From positions 1,984,001 to 2,048,000 of the forward strand of contig CP018628.1 of the NCBI GenBank assembly GCA_002271215.1: DNA of 64,000 nt, read 5' to 3'. This DNA comes from Lelliottia jeotgali. GTDB taxonomy: Bacteria; Pseudomonadota; Gammaproteobacteria; Enterobacterales; Enterobacteriaceae. Position numbers and translations under genes: made by a program. Below the pieces are notes generated by a model. It saw only the letters and a list, made by a program, of their open reading frames with translations, was not told the DNA's origin and did not search any database. Shown here piece by piece: positions 39,819 to 49,614 of this stretch (positions are counted from its first letter, which is position 1; each line of letters begins with the position of its first letter).

Positions 39819-41840
39819 TTAATCCTCGTTTACTGCCTGCTGTGCGGCTTTCTTAGCCTGAACGCGCGCAATCGCGGCAGCGACTGCGGCTTTGCGTGGG
39901 TCGTCGTTTGCTGCGGGTTCGGCTTCCTGCTGGGCCGCTTTACGCGCTTTCGCTCGGGCGATAGCCGCTTCGACGGCGGCTTTACGCGGGTCTACCGGGG
40001 CTTCCGGCGCGGCTGACGCTTCCTGCTGGGCCGTTTTACGTGCTTTGGCGCGGGCGATAGCGGCTTCAACGGCGGCTTTACGCGGGTCAATCGGGGCTTC
40101 CGGCGCGGCGGGCTCTTCCTGCTGCGTCGCTTTACGTGCTTTGGCACGAGCAATCGCTGCTTCCACAGCCGCTTTACGCGGATCAATTTCTGCGTTCGGC
40201 TGCACGTCCTGCGCTTTTTCTGCCTGACGGGCGCGGGCCTGTGCTTTACGCGCTTCGCGGGCGGCGATGGCTTCGCTGTTATCCGGTTTTTCACCGGCAG
40301 GAATAATCACCGGCTGCGCAGCAGAGGCTTTTTTCTCGCGAACGCGGGCCAGGGCGGCGTTAATCGCATCGTGATCTTTTTCAGCAGGCTGAACGGCGGC
40401 CTTTTTATGACGTTCCTGACGCGCCAGTTTCTCGCGCTCAAGACGGGCCTGACGGGCTTCAAAGCGGGCTTTAGCTTCGGCAGCGCGTTTTTCTTCCATC
40501 GAAATCGCGTAAATCTCGGCCTTTTCCTGACGGAAGTATTGCACCAGCGGAATGCTGCTTGGGCACACCCATGCGCAGGCCCCGCACTCGATGCAGTCGG
40601 CCAGATTATGCGCTTTGGCTTTGTCGTGCAGTTGGCCTTTGCTGTACCAGTACAGTTGCTGTGGCAGAAGGTCAGCCGGGCAGGCATCGGCGCAGGCACT
40701 ACAGCGAATGCAGCCTTTCTCTTCCTGTTCTTCGCCCATCTCGCTGGCAGACGGTGCCAGCAAACAGTTGGTAATTTTGACCACCGGCACGTCGAGCCAC
40801 GGCAGGGTAAAGCCCATCAGCGGGCCGCCCATGATCACCATCTGATCGCTACCCGGACAAAATCCGGCCTGCTCCAGCAGATGGCGCACTGGCGTCCCCA
40901 GACGCGCCCAAACGTTACCCGGCTGCGAAACGGATTCCCCGGTCAGGGTCACCACGCGTTCGGTCAGGGGTTCGCCGTCGACAACTGCGCGTTTCACCGC
41001 ATAGGCGGTGCCGACGTTTTGCATTAGCACGCCGATATCTGAAGAGCGACCGCCGTGGGGAACCTGTTTGCCGGTTAAAATCTGAGTGAGCTGTTTTGCG
41101 CCGCCGGACGGATATTTAGTTGGAACAACGCGCAGGCCAATGTCATGACTGCCCGCGAGCACCGCACGCAGCATGGAAATCGCCTGCGGTTTGTTATCTT
41201 CAATGCCGATCAGCACTTCACGCGGTTGCAAAATATGCGCAAGAATGCGAATGCCTTCCACAACCTGTGCGGCGCAGTCTTGCATCAGACGGTCGTCGGC
41301 GGTGATATAAGGCTCGCACTCGGCGGCATTGATGATCAGGGTCTCTATCTTATCGCCGCCACCGCGCAGTTTGGTTCCGGTTGGGAAGCCCGCGCCGCCC
41401 AGACCAGCCACGCCAAACTGATGGATGCGTTCGATCAGCGCCTCGCGACTCTGCGCGCGATAATCGCTCCAGCCGTCGCGATCGATCCAGCGGTCTTCAC
41501 CGTCTGCTTCAATAGTGACGCTTAATTCGGACAGCGCCGAAGGGTGGGGCACTGTATGTGGGGCAATCGCCACCACTTTACCTGACGTTGGAGCATGAAC
41601 CGGCAGCATACGCCCGCGCCCGAAGGTGAGCGGTTGGCCACGCAGTACGCTGTCACCGACCTGGACGCACAGCTCGCCCTCAGCGCCGATATGCTGTTTA
41701 AGCGGCATAACAAAACGGGTTGCCAGCGGGATCTGGCGCAGCGGCGTGCCGCTGGACTGGGTTTTCATTTCCGGCGGATGAATGCCGCCGTCGAAATCCC
41801 AAATCTTCTCTTTTCTGAAAGCAGAAAATAACTTAAGCAT
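39819..41840 (-). CDS. rsxC: Rsx/Rnf complex subunit RsxC
   Basis: Peripheral electron-input subunit of 673 residues. The N-terminal NADH/FMN-binding region has [15 protein letters not shown]; two ferredoxin-type clusters follow ([12 protein letters not shown] and [12 protein letters not shown]). The C-terminal third is a charged Ala/Lys-rich tail built from four repeats of about 32 residues. K-12 RsxC is 740 residues, the difference lying in repeat number. It overlaps rsxB by 8 bp. Confidence 0.96.
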   Translation of the reverse strand: MLKLFSAFRKEKIWDFDGGIHPPEMKTQSSGTPLRQIPLATRFVMPLKQHIGAEGELCVQVGDSVLRGQPLTFGRGRMLPVHAPTSGKVVAIAPHTVPHPSALSELSVTIEADGEDRWIDRDGWSDYRAQSREALIERIHQFGVAGLGGAGFPTGTKLRGGGDKIETLIINAAECEPYITADDRLMQDCAAQVVEGIRILAHILQPREVLIGIEDNKPQAISMLRAVLAGSHDIGLRVVPTKYPSGGAKQLTQILTGKQVPHGGRSSDIGVLMQNVGTAYAVKRAVVDGEPLTERVVTLTGESVSQPGNVWARLGTPVRHLLEQAGFCPGSDQMVIMGGPLMGFTLPWLDVPVVKITNCLLAPSASEMGEEQEEKGCIRCSACADACPADLLPQQLYWYSKGQLHDKAKAHNLADCIECGACAWVCPSSIPLVQYFRQEKAEIYAISMEEKRAAEAKARFEARQARLEREKLARQERHKKAAVQPAEKDHDAINAALARVREKKASAAQPVIIPAGEKPDNSEAIAAREARKAQARARQAEKAQDVQPNAEIDPRKAAVEAAIARAKARKATQQEEPAAPEAPIDPRKAAVEAAIARAKARKTAQQEASAAPEAPVDPRKAAVEAAIARAKARKAAQQEAEPAANDDPRKAAVAAAIARVQAKKAAQQAVNED
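39822..40184 (-). repeat. Tandem in-frame repeats at rsxC 3' end
   Basis: Four copies of a unit beginning [18 protein letters not shown], with periods of 32, 32 and 30 residues, encoded by near-identical DNA. The units are Ala/Arg/Lys-rich helices of unknown role; copy number is likely to vary among strains. Confidence 0.9.
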
Positions 41841-42408
41841 GGTGTTCCACAGGAATTATGCGAACTGGAATGGTTTGAAGATCCCACTTCCAGCTGTCGG
41901 GAGTCGTTTCAACCGGGCGCAGCTCAATGCATTGCGTTGGGCAGGGGGCCACACAGAGATTGCAGCCCGTACACAGATCCGCCATCACGGTATGCATCGC
42001 GCGCGTCGCGCCAACAATCGCATCAACCGGACACGCCTGAATGCATTTGGTGCAGCCTATGCAGTTGGCTTCATCGATGACGGCCAGCACGCGGACAGGC
42101 TCTTGCGCACTCTCATCGCCATCGACAGGTTGCGGATCGACGTTAAGCAGTGTGGCAATTTTCAGCATCACGGCTTCGCCACCGGGCGCACAGCGGTTAA
42201 TCTTTTCACCGTTCCCAACTGCTTCTGCATACGGACGGCAGCCAGGATAGCCGCACTGTCCACACTGGCTTTGGGGCAGGAGGTCGTCGATTTTTTCCAC
42301 GACAGGATCGCCCTCTACCGCAAAACGGCGCGAGGCGTAACCCAGAATAATGCCAAAAAACAGCCCCAACACGCTGATGGAGGCGATGGCAATCCAGATA
42401 GCATTCAT
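41833..42408 (-). CDS. rsxB: Rsx/Rnf complex ferredoxin subunit RsxB
   Basis: Iron-sulfur subunit of 191 residues: N-terminal membrane anchor ([20 protein letters not shown]), a four-Cys domain ([17 protein letters not shown]) and two [4Fe-4S] ferredoxin motifs ([24 protein letters not shown]). It passes electrons within the complex. Start and the rsxA stop overlap (TAATG). Confidence 0.97.
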   Translation of the reverse strand: MNAIWIAIASISVLGLFFGIILGYASRRFAVEGDPVVEKIDDLLPQSQCGQCGYPGCRPYAEAVGNGEKINRCAPGGEAVMLKIATLLNVDPQPVDGDESAQEPVRVLAVIDEANCIGCTKCIQACPVDAIVGATRAMHTVMADLCTGCNLCVAPCPTQCIELRPVETTPDSWKWDLQTIPVRIIPVEHHA

Positions 42409-42989
42409 TACAACTTCACCAGACCACTGAAGCCCATAAAGGCCAGAGACATCAAACCGGCGGTGACCAGCGCAATAGCGTTACCGCGAAAAGGTGCCGG
42501 AATATCGGCGGCGGCCATGCGTTCACGAATCGACGCAAACAGTACCATCACCAGCGAGAAGCCGACGGCAGCGGAAAAACCATACAACGCTGATTGCAGG
42601 AAATTATGTCCCAGGTTGATGTTGAGCAGCGCCACGCCGAGAACCGCGCAGTTGGTGGTAATCAGCGGCAGGAAAATACCGAGCAGGCGATACAACGCCG
42701 GGCTGGTTTTGCGCACCACCATTTCCGTAAACTGCACCACAAAGGCAATCACCAGGATAAAAGCCAGCGTGCGCAGATAGGTCAGGCCGAGCGGGATCAA
42801 TATCCAGGTATCAATCCACCAGGCGCAAATAGAGGCCAGCGTCATCACGAAGGTGGTCGCCAGTCCCATGCCCATCGCGGTCTCCAGTTTTTTGGAAACC
42901 CCCATGAACGGGCACAGGCCAAGGAACTTCACCAGCACGAAGTTATTAACCAGCACAGTTCCGACAAAGAGCAGTAAGTAATCGGTCAT
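42408..42989 (-). CDS. rsxA: Rsx/Rnf complex subunit RsxA
   Basis: First gene of rsxABCDGE-nth. A 193-residue membrane protein with six helices; conserved [17 protein letters not shown] and [10 protein letters not shown] segments, including the half-membrane Cys residues that coordinate a [2Fe-2S] cluster with RsxE in related complexes. The operon uses proton motive force and NAD(P)H to reduce SoxR. Confidence 0.97.
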   Translation of the reverse strand: MTDYLLLFVGTVLVNNFVLVKFLGLCPFMGVSKKLETAMGMGLATTFVMTLASICAWWIDTWILIPLGLTYLRTLAFILVIAFVVQFTEMVVRKTSPALYRLLGIFLPLITTNCAVLGVALLNINLGHNFLQSALYGFSAAVGFSLVMVLFASIRERMAAADIPAPFRGNAIALVTAGLMSLAFMGFSGLVKL

Positions 42990-43065
42990 TATTTAGCCTG
43001 AAATAAAAAAGCCGCCTATTATCGGATAAACCACAACGGGCGACAACAGGATAACTGTAGGGTTA

Positions 43066-43506
43066 TTACGGATTCACAAAGGTCTTTTTCACGCGGGCTG
43101 AGCGCCTGAAATAGGGTGCGAAGAGCGCGGCGGCCAGCAGCGGGAACAGCAGCTGGCGTGTCGCCAGTAAGTCTGAAACCGGTGAAAAGGCGAAAGCCTT
43201 AATGGCCAGCAGCACAGAAATCAGCAGCCAGATAATGTAATGCTTGCGTACTTTCTGACGACGTTTAAAGAACGCGATGGTCAGCCAAAGGGTGTAGTAC
43301 CACATGGCGATAGCAAAACCGAATGAAGCAAACCATAAAGCGATATTCACGGTGCTTTGCGAGGTCAGATTCTTTAACGCATACGGCGTGACGAGAGCCG
43401 TGGTGTAAAGCAGCAGCGCAAGCGATGCGCTTAACAAAGCAACCAGTAACCAGGCGAGCGGGGCGAGTAACCAGCCTCCGATTTTTTCTCCAGGCGATGT
43501 GGTCAT
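43066..43506 (-). CDS. ydgK: DUF2569 membrane protein YdgK
   Basis: Inner-membrane protein of 146 residues with four hydrophobic segments and the family opening KIGGWLLAPLAWLL. Function unknown; in E. coli it adjoins rsxA and is sometimes cotranscribed with it. ATG 43506 is used. The C-terminus (RRSARVKKTFVNP) is basic. Confidence 0.92.
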   Translation of the reverse strand: MTTSPGEKIGGWLLAPLAWLLVALLSASLALLLYTTALVTPYALKNLTSQSTVNIALWFASFGFAIAMWYYTLWLTIAFFKRRQKVRKHYIIWLLISVLLAIKAFAFSPVSDLLATRQLLFPLLAAALFAPYFRRSARVKKTFVNP

Positions 43507-43592
43507 GTTATCTCCCTCAGTCTGCGCGAAATGATACCCGGCAAATTTACCGGGGCGTGAGTATATAACATTTCGCGCTGATGGCTACCGTC

Positions 43593-43808
43593 TTACAGCA
43601 CGTAGCGCCAAACTGATTTCGGGACTTCGCCGACGTTGAACAAGCGTCCGCCTGACACCAGCTCCGCACGGCGATGGTCGGCGGCGCGATACATATTGAT
43701 GATGTCCTGATTATCGGTGAGCGTGTAGTTCAAATGGTCAAACAGTTTTTCCAGGCTCTCGAGAGAACTGATCTTGCGAAATTTTAATAAATAGTCCTGA
43801 ACTGTCAT
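43593..43808 (-). CDS. cnu: Hha-family nucleoid protein Cnu
   Basis: OriC-binding, H-NS-interacting modulator of 71 residues (formerly ydgT), of the Hha/YmoA family. The conserved [26 protein letters not shown] and C-terminal VPKSVWRYV segments are all present. It helps H-NS/StpA silence horizontally acquired genes. The 225 bp upstream to blr holds its promoter and no gene. Confidence 0.97.
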   Translation of the reverse strand: MTVQDYLLKFRKISSLESLEKLFDHLNYTLTDNQDIINMYRAADHRRAELVSGGRLFNVGEVPKSVWRYVL

Positions 43809-44033
43809 TTTATTAAGCTTCCATTTTAAAAGTAAATTTTACTGGCAGGGAAATTCGGTCGAATAATAAACGGATAAATAAGGACGTAAACGGCCCACTC
43901 AAGTGTTAAGGCTAAATTAGGAGTTTTCTTTGAATAAATCAGGCGTCGGACGACGCCCAGGGAAGAAGGTTAACGCTGATTTCTGCCACTGGCAATACGC
44001 AACTGACAGCATATGTCACTCTTTCATTGCGAC

Positions 44034-44171
44034 TTATTTCGCCTGAGAGGCGGCAACAGGCTCAGGTGGCTGGTAGTTATCAATGTGGCTGGCAACGCCG
44101 AGCAAAATGACTGAAACACCGAGGACAACCCATCCCGCTAATTCCACAATTCGATTGATTATTGACGTCAT
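44034..44171 (-). CDS. blr: Small divisome membrane protein Blr
   Basis: A 45-residue single-pass membrane protein matching E. coli Blr (41 residues) in the core GWVVLGVSVILLGVASHIDN and YQPPE tail and in position between cnu and ydgJ. Blr associates with cell-division proteins and affects beta-lactam tolerance. The codon aligned with the E. coli start is ATC here; ATG 44171, four codons upstream, is the only nearby standard start, and it lacks a clear Shine-Dalgarno. Confidence 0.88.
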   Translation of the reverse strand: MTSIINRIVELAGWVVLGVSVILLGVASHIDNYQPPEPVAASQAK

Positions 44172-44405
44172 GATCTTTGTTTGTGATTTATCCATAAATA
44201 CAGTTTGAGAATGTTACAGCGCTGTTTCGGCTATCGCAAGTTCTTTGGGAACGGTTTCCTTGTATGAATTCAGCATGTTATATGAATGTAACAAAGACAA
44301 AAGGTGACTCGTGCTATTTTACTTTTTGTAATCCATTACAAAATTGTTGTGACAGCAATATTGATAGTGTGAGAATGAGCGAAAGCAACGATGAGAGGCA
44401 ATGAC

Positions 44406-45446
44406 ATGAGTGACAAAATCCGCGTAGGATTAATTGGTTATGGGTATGCCAGCAAGACGTTCCACGCGCCGCTGATTGCTGGTACGCCTGGAATGGAGCT
44501 GGCAGCAGTTTCGAGCAGCGATGCGACAAAAGTCCACGCTGACTGGCCAACGGTTCCGGTAGTTTCTGAGCCTAAACACCTGTTTAACGATCCAAACATC
44601 GATTTAATCGTCATTCCCACCCCCAATGACACGCACTTCCCGTTGGCGAAAGCCGCGCTGGAAGCGGGCAAGCACGTGGTGGTGGATAAACCTTTCACGG
44701 TCACGTTGTCGCAGGCACGCGAGCTGGACGCACTGGCAAAAAGCCTTGGGCGATTGCTGTCGGTTTTCCATAATCGTCGCTGGGACAGTGATTTCCTGAC
44801 GCTTAAAGCGCTGATTGGCGAAGGAACGTTGGGTGAGGTGGCGTATTTCGAATCTCATTTCGACCGCTTCCGTCCGCAGGTGCGTAATCGCTGGCGCGAA
44901 CAGGCCGGTCCGGGAAGTGGTATCTGGTACGATCTGGCCCCGCATCTTCTGGACCAGGCGGTGAATTTGTTTGGCCTGCCGGTCAGCATGACGGTCGATC
45001 TGGCGCAGCTGCGTCCTGGCGCACAGGCAACGGACTACTTCCATGCGATTCTGAGCTATCCGCAGCGTCGCGTGGTCCTGCACGGTACCATGCTGGCGGC
45101 GGCAGAATCTGCGCGATACATTGTTCATGGTACGCGCGGGAGCTACGTCAAGTTTGGTCTGGACCCGCAGGAAGACCGCCTCAAAAACGGCGAACGTCTG
45201 CCGCAGGAAGACTGGGGCTACGATATGCGTGATGGTGTTCTGACGCGTGTTGAAGGCGAAGAACAGGTACAGGAAACCTGGCTGACGCTGCCGGGCAATT
45301 ACCCGGCCTACTATGCAGCAATTCGCGATGCGCTGAACGGTACGGGCGAAAACCCGGTTCCGGCCAGCCAGGCGATTCAGATTATGGAACTGATCGAGCT
45401 GGGTATCGAATCAGCGAAACACCGCTCGACGCTCTGTCTGGCGTAA
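44406..45446 (+). CDS. ydgJ: Gfo/Idh/MocA-family oxidoreductase YdgJ
   Basis: Putative NAD(P)-dependent dehydrogenase, 346 residues. Rossmann GLIGYGYASKTFHAP at the N-terminus, the family EAGKHVVVDKPFT motif with catalytic Lys, and a C-terminal alpha/beta substrate domain (YDLAPHLLDQA with the usual Asp/His). ATG 44406 (MSDKIRVG) matches E. coli; an in-frame ATG at 44391 is less likely. Substrate unknown. Confidence 0.94.
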   Translation: MSDKIRVGLIGYGYASKTFHAPLIAGTPGMELAAVSSSDATKVHADWPTVPVVSEPKHLFNDPNIDLIVIPTPNDTHFPLAKAALEAGKHVVVDKPFTVTLSQARELDALAKSLGRLLSVFHNRRWDSDFLTLKALIGEGTLGEVAYFESHFDRFRPQVRNRWREQAGPGSGIWYDLAPHLLDQAVNLFGLPVSMTVDLAQLRPGAQATDYFHAILSYPQRRVVLHGTMLAAAESARYIVHGTRGSYVKFGLDPQEDRLKNGERLPQEDWGYDMRDGVLTRVEGEEQVQETWLTLPGNYPAYYAAIRDALNGTGENPVPASQAIQIMELIELGIESAKHRSTLCLA

Positions 45447-45452
45447 GAGTGA

Positions 45453-45480
45453 AAAAGGCCGGCGAATGTGCCGGCCTTTT
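45453..45480. terminator. Bidirectional terminator between ydgJ and add
   Basis: 11-bp stem AAAAGGCCGGC/GCCGGCCTTTT with a 6-nt loop, followed by ATTTTT. Confidence 0.92.
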
Positions 45481-45529
45481 ATTTTTCTGTGTTGGCCGGC
45501 AAAAGAAGTGCCGCCCGACAAGAGGTTTA

Positions 45530-46528
45530 TCAACCAGCGACTTTATCGCGCAGCGCTTGTTTCTCCGCTGCGCTCAGGAACGCAATCTCCAGCCCGTTGA
45601 TCTGTGCCTGGCGAATCTGCTCACGGCTCAGACCTGCCTGAGGTGCGGCGATATGATACTCATGGATAATATCGATACCCTGAACCGCCGGATCGTCGGT
45701 GTTCAGCGTTGCCAGCACGCCATGCTCAAGGAAGATTTTCAGCGGATGCTGTGCCAGGGACGCGACCGTGCTGGTCTGGATATTTGACGTCAGGCACGAT
45801 TCGATACCGATACGCTGTTCAGCCAGGAAATCCATCAGCGCTTTGTCTTCAACGGCCTTCACGCCGTGGCCGATACGCTCGGCACCCAGCTCACGAATGG
45901 CCTGCCAGATACTTTCCGGGCCTGCCGCTTCGCCCGCATGTACGGTGACATGCCAGCCTGCATCGCGTGCGCGGTTGAAGTGGGAGAGGAACAAGCTGCC
46001 GGGGAAGCCCAGCTCGTCACCGGCCAGGTCGACGGCCGTAATATGGTCGCGGTGGGCCAGCAACGCTTCCAGCTCTTGCAGACACGCGGCTTCACCAAAA
46101 GTACGGCTCATAATACCAATCAGACGCGCCTGAACGTCAAACGCTTTACAGCCTTCGCGCACGCCTTCGATAACGGCTTCTACCACACCTTCAACAGGCA
46201 GATTGTGGGTCATTGCCATGTAGCCTGGGGAAAAACGCAGTTCGACATAGTGCAGGCCGTTGCGCGCAGCATCTTCGATGTTTTCAAACGCGACGCGACG
46301 ACAGGCATCCAGCGAGGCCAGAACTTTCACGCCCCAGTCCAGCTTGCCGAGGAAACTCACCAGATCCGGCTCGTTCGTCGTTACCTGCACGTGGGGGATC
46401 AGGGTCTCAATAGTTTGAGCGGGGAGGGATAAATTAAACTGGCGGCCAAGATCGAGAATAGTTTGGGCACGAATGTTGCCATCAAGATGACGGTGGATAT
46501 CGGTTAACGGAAGACGTGTATCAATCAT
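45530..46528 (-). CDS. add: Adenosine deaminase
   Basis: Zn-dependent deaminase turning adenosine to inosine in purine salvage; 332 residues. Metal-binding HRH (TDIHRHLDG), catalytic HAGEAAGP, His in RIGHGVKA and Asp pair in NTDDPAVQG are intact. ATG 46528 ([11 protein letters not shown]) chosen by homology; an in-frame start 33 bp upstream is disregarded. Confidence 0.97.
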   Translation of the reverse strand: MIDTRLPLTDIHRHLDGNIRAQTILDLGRQFNLSLPAQTIETLIPHVQVTTNEPDLVSFLGKLDWGVKVLASLDACRRVAFENIEDAARNGLHYVELRFSPGYMAMTHNLPVEGVVEAVIEGVREGCKAFDVQARLIGIMSRTFGEAACLQELEALLAHRDHITAVDLAGDELGFPGSLFLSHFNRARDAGWHVTVHAGEAAGPESIWQAIRELGAERIGHGVKAVEDKALMDFLAEQRIGIESCLTSNIQTSTVASLAQHPLKIFLEHGVLATLNTDDPAVQGIDIIHEYHIAAPQAGLSREQIRQAQINGLEIAFLSAAEKQALRDKVAG

Positions 46529-46624
46529 GGTCGCACTCATTTTCTGGTTAAAGTGCGCCACATTATAAAAACATTTGCAGGTAAAAAGCTATTTGCGCAA
46601 TAGGAAATTCTATTGCGCAACCCG

Positions 46625-47797
46625 TTACAGCAGAGATTGAATCCCCGCGATTAACCGCTCAACCCCTTGTTCCAGCTTGCTGCGCGGACATCCTGCATTC
46701 AAACGCACATAACCCTGACCTTCCACACCGTAGGTATATCCCGGCATAATCGCCACTTTTTGCTGTTCGATGAGGACTTTTTGCAGCGATTTATCATCGA
46801 TGCCTAATGGACTCAAATCAATCCACGCCAGATAAGTGGCTTCCGGCGGCTGCCAGTTGAGCTGTGGGAACGCAGCGTTTAACTGTTCTGCTACATAGTG
46901 CAGATTATTTTCCAGATAAGCCCGCAGCGCATCCAGCCACGCTTCACCTTGCTCGTAAGCGGCAATATGCGCCGTCAGCGCCAGCACGGAAGGGGACGAA
47001 AGTCCGTCGCGACCTTTCAATGCTTTCAAATAACTCGCGCGACTTTCGTCATCGCCAATCAGCCCGTACGCGCCGGTCAGTGCCGGAATGTTGAAGCTCT
47101 TGGAACCTGAGGTCAGCAGCGCCCACTTGCTCTTAGCCACTTCGTTCCACGGCGTATGCTGATGGTCTCCCCACACCATATCCATATGAATTTCATCGCT
47201 GATCACCGCCACATCGTAACGGTCACACAGCTCGGCCATGATGTTTAGCTCGTCGCGCGTCCAGACTTTCCCTGTCGGGTTTTGTGGGCTACACAGCAGC
47301 AGAACGGTGTTCTCAGGTTTCGCCAGCTCAGCTTCCAGTCGGGTCATATCGCACGCCCAGCCGGTCGCATTTTTTTGCATCGGAACAGGAACCACTTTGC
47401 GATCGTTACCCTGCACGGCGTTATAAAACGCGTCGTAAGCGGGGGTGTGGATCACAATGCCGTCACCGGGTTTGGACCAGATGCGGATAAGCTCGGAGAC
47501 CATATAAATCACCGACGGGCCATACACGAGGGTGTCGGTGTCGATACGGCTATTAAAACGTTGCTGGAACCAGTGCGCCACGGCAGCGAGAAACTCGTCG
47601 TTCTTCCAGCGACTGTAGCCAAATACGCCGTGGTTGATGCGCTGGTGCAGCGCCTCGGTAATGCACGGTGCGGTGGCAAAATCCATATCGGAAATGGTGA
47701 AGGGCAGTAGATCGTCCGCGCCAAAGCGGTCAGCGACGTAATCCCACTGCGTACACCAGGTTCCGTGGCGATCGACGACGGTTGAAAAATCAAACAT
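46625..47797 (-). CDS. malY: Cystathionine beta-lyase/MalT modulator MalY
   Basis: PLP enzyme of 390 residues with C-S lyase activity that also binds and inhibits the maltose activator MalT. Type I aminotransferase fold; the PLP Lys lies in LTSGSKSFNIPAL, and SDEIHMDMVWG, CSPQNPTGKVW are cofactor-contact motifs. It follows malX, with an intercistronic hairpin, under MalI repression. Confidence 0.96.
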   Translation of the reverse strand: MFDFSTVVDRHGTWCTQWDYVADRFGADDLLPFTISDMDFATAPCITEALHQRINHGVFGYSRWKNDEFLAAVAHWFQQRFNSRIDTDTLVYGPSVIYMVSELIRIWSKPGDGIVIHTPAYDAFYNAVQGNDRKVVPVPMQKNATGWACDMTRLEAELAKPENTVLLLCSPQNPTGKVWTRDELNIMAELCDRYDVAVISDEIHMDMVWGDHQHTPWNEVAKSKWALLTSGSKSFNIPALTGAYGLIGDDESRASYLKALKGRDGLSSPSVLALTAHIAAYEQGEAWLDALRAYLENNLHYVAEQLNAAFPQLNWQPPEATYLAWIDLSPLGIDDKSLQKVLIEQQKVAIMPGYTYGVEGQGYVRLNAGCPRSKLEQGVERLIAGIQSLL

Positions 47798-47819
47798 GGC
47801 TCTCGTCCTTAAAGTAAAA

Positions 47820-47839
47820 CCCCCTTCACTAGAAGGGGG
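47820..47839 (-). terminator. malX-malY intercistronic hairpin
   Basis: 8-bp stem CCCCCTTC/GAAGGGGG around ACTA, followed on the minus strand by GTTTTAC. Likely partial terminator lowering malY relative to malX. Confidence 0.65.
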
Positions 47840-47846
47840 CGAGGTG

Positions 47847-49436
47847 TCAGGCTTCTACCGTACGCATGAGCGTCGATAGTTCATCTTTAACCGACTGGAC
47901 CTGCGGTCCAATCACCACCTGCAAATTATGCTGATTCAACTGTACCACGCCGATGGCCCGGTTGGCCTTCAGGGCGTTGGTGTCAACCTTCGACATATCG
48001 TTTACCGACAGGCGCAGGCGGGTGATGCAGTTATCCAGCGAGGTAATATTATCCGCACCGCCGAGAGCCGCCAGAATCGCTGGCGTGTTGTAGCCCGATT
48101 TACCAACAGTGCCTACAACCGCTTGTTCAGTGCTGGCTGTATCGGTATCACGGCCCGGCGTTTTGAGGTTAAAGCGCGTAATCGCGAAGCGGAAGATACC
48201 GTAGTACACCGCGAACCAAATCGCCGCAACCACGGGTACCAGGTACCATTTGGTCGACAGACCGTGCAGGATACCGAACACCACGAAGTCGATAACGTTG
48301 CCGTCGGTGTTGCCGATAGTCACACCCAGAACCGCCATCACGGTGAAGCCCAGGCCGGTCAGCACGGCGTGAATGAGGTACAGAACCGGAGCGACGAACA
48401 GGAACAGGAACTCGATTGGCTCAGTCGTTCCGCCGACCACACAGGCGATAACGCCAGAGATCAGCAGGCCTTTAATTTTGTGACGGTTTTCAGGGCGTGC
48501 GCAGTGGTACATCGCCAGAGCGGCACCCGGCAGACCGCCGAGGAAGGCCGGCATTTTACCCTGCGACAGGAAGCGGGTCGCGCTTTCAGAGAAGCCGTGG
48601 GTAGTCGGGCAGCTCAGCTGCGCCTGGAAGATAGTCAATGCGCCGCTGACATCGTGACCGCACACGTCCATCGTGCCGCCCGCTTCGGTAAAGCGGATCA
48701 GCGCCACCAGAATATGCTGCAAACCAAACGGCAGCAGCAGACGTTCACCGGTACCGAAAATCATCGGACCAAAATCGCCCGCGCTGTTAATAATGCGGCC
48801 AATGCCGGTGATTCCTATCGCGAAGACCGGCCAGATCAGCGGAATAATCAGGCCAAACAGGCCCATAACGAAGAGGGTAGCAATCGGCACAAAGCGCGTA
48901 CCGCCGAAAAATGCCAGGGCGTCTGGCAGGCGGATATTGTGGAAGCGCTCGTGCAGCATCCAGATGATCACGCCCGCAATGACCGCACCGAGGATCCCGG
49001 TGTCGATGGACTGAATGCCCAGTACGCTCTGAATGTTGTTGGCTTTCAGGACGGCAGCGTCAGTGGTTGGCAGAATGCCTTTGGCGGTCAGCCAGAAGTT
49101 CACTGCCAGGTTCATCACCGCGTAACCGACGAAACCCGCAAATGCGGCCACGCCTTTGTTTTCGCGCGCCAGACCCAGCGGGATTGCGATACAGAACATC
49201 ACCGGCAGGAAGCTAAACGCGAAGGAGCCGACTTTGCTCATCCAGATGAAGATCGCCTGCAGCACCGGATTGCCCAGGAATGGGATCAGGGTAATGACAT
49301 CGTGGCTGCTGAGCGAGCTGCCGATCCCGAGCATGATCCCGCAAAACGAGAGCAGTGCCACCGGCAACATAAAGGTTTTACCCAGTTGCTGGAAGAACTC
49401 CCACAGCGATATTTTTGGTGCTGCTTTCGCCGTCAT
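47847..49436 (-). CDS. malX: PTS maltose/glucose-type EIICB component MalX
   Basis: Sugar permease of 529 residues: N-terminal EIIC domain with about ten helices (GGTTEPIEFLFLF motif with His/Glu) and C-terminal EIIB domain with phospho-Cys in LDNCITRLRL. Recognises glucose and maltose in E. coli although the true substrate is unclear. First gene of malXY; two MalI operators and a CRP-like site lie between it and malI. Confidence 0.96.
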   Translation of the reverse strand: MTAKAAPKISLWEFFQQLGKTFMLPVALLSFCGIMLGIGSSLSSHDVITLIPFLGNPVLQAIFIWMSKVGSFAFSFLPVMFCIAIPLGLARENKGVAAFAGFVGYAVMNLAVNFWLTAKGILPTTDAAVLKANNIQSVLGIQSIDTGILGAVIAGVIIWMLHERFHNIRLPDALAFFGGTRFVPIATLFVMGLFGLIIPLIWPVFAIGITGIGRIINSAGDFGPMIFGTGERLLLPFGLQHILVALIRFTEAGGTMDVCGHDVSGALTIFQAQLSCPTTHGFSESATRFLSQGKMPAFLGGLPGAALAMYHCARPENRHKIKGLLISGVIACVVGGTTEPIEFLFLFVAPVLYLIHAVLTGLGFTVMAVLGVTIGNTDGNVIDFVVFGILHGLSTKWYLVPVVAAIWFAVYYGIFRFAITRFNLKTPGRDTDTASTEQAVVGTVGKSGYNTPAILAALGGADNITSLDNCITRLRLSVNDMSKVDTNALKANRAIGVVQLNQHNLQVVIGPQVQSVKDELSTLMRTVEA

Positions 49437-49489
49437 AAAACGACTCCTTGAAGGTTAAAAGGGTTTTATCTGTTTCGTTGTGGCGAGAA

Positions 49490-49505
49490 GATAAAACGTT
49501 TTACC
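49490..49505. promoter_or_regulatory. MalI operator (malX side)
   Basis: GATAAAACGTTTTACC, one base from the perfect palindrome, 54 bp upstream of malX. A CRP-like site (TGCGC-N6-TCACA) follows at 49515-49530. Confidence 0.75.
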
Positions 49506-49568
49506 AAACTTTAGTGCGCTCTGAATCACATTCTCGTGCTTTAATTAGCAGTATAAATAGAACCTATT

Positions 49569-49584
49569 GATAAAACGTTTTATC
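49569..49584. promoter_or_regulatory. MalI operator (malI side)
   Basis: Perfect palindrome GATAAAACGTTTTATC, the known MalI operator, 30 bp before malI. Centre-to-centre distance to the malX-side site is 79 bp. Confidence 0.85.
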
Positions 49585-49614
49585 GGACTGCACATCAGGG
49601 AGTTGGGCGTTCAC

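Noticed and set aside
39822..40184. Regular repeat at the rsxC end considered as a CRISPR or minisatellite outside genes
   Set aside because: The repeats stay in frame and encode the known Ala/Lys-rich tail of RsxC.
47928..49451. Long plus-strand open frame (507 codons) opposite malX
   Set aside because: It is the mirror of a strongly conserved GC-rich gene; its translation is rich in Arg/Gln/His and shows no domain or ribosome site.
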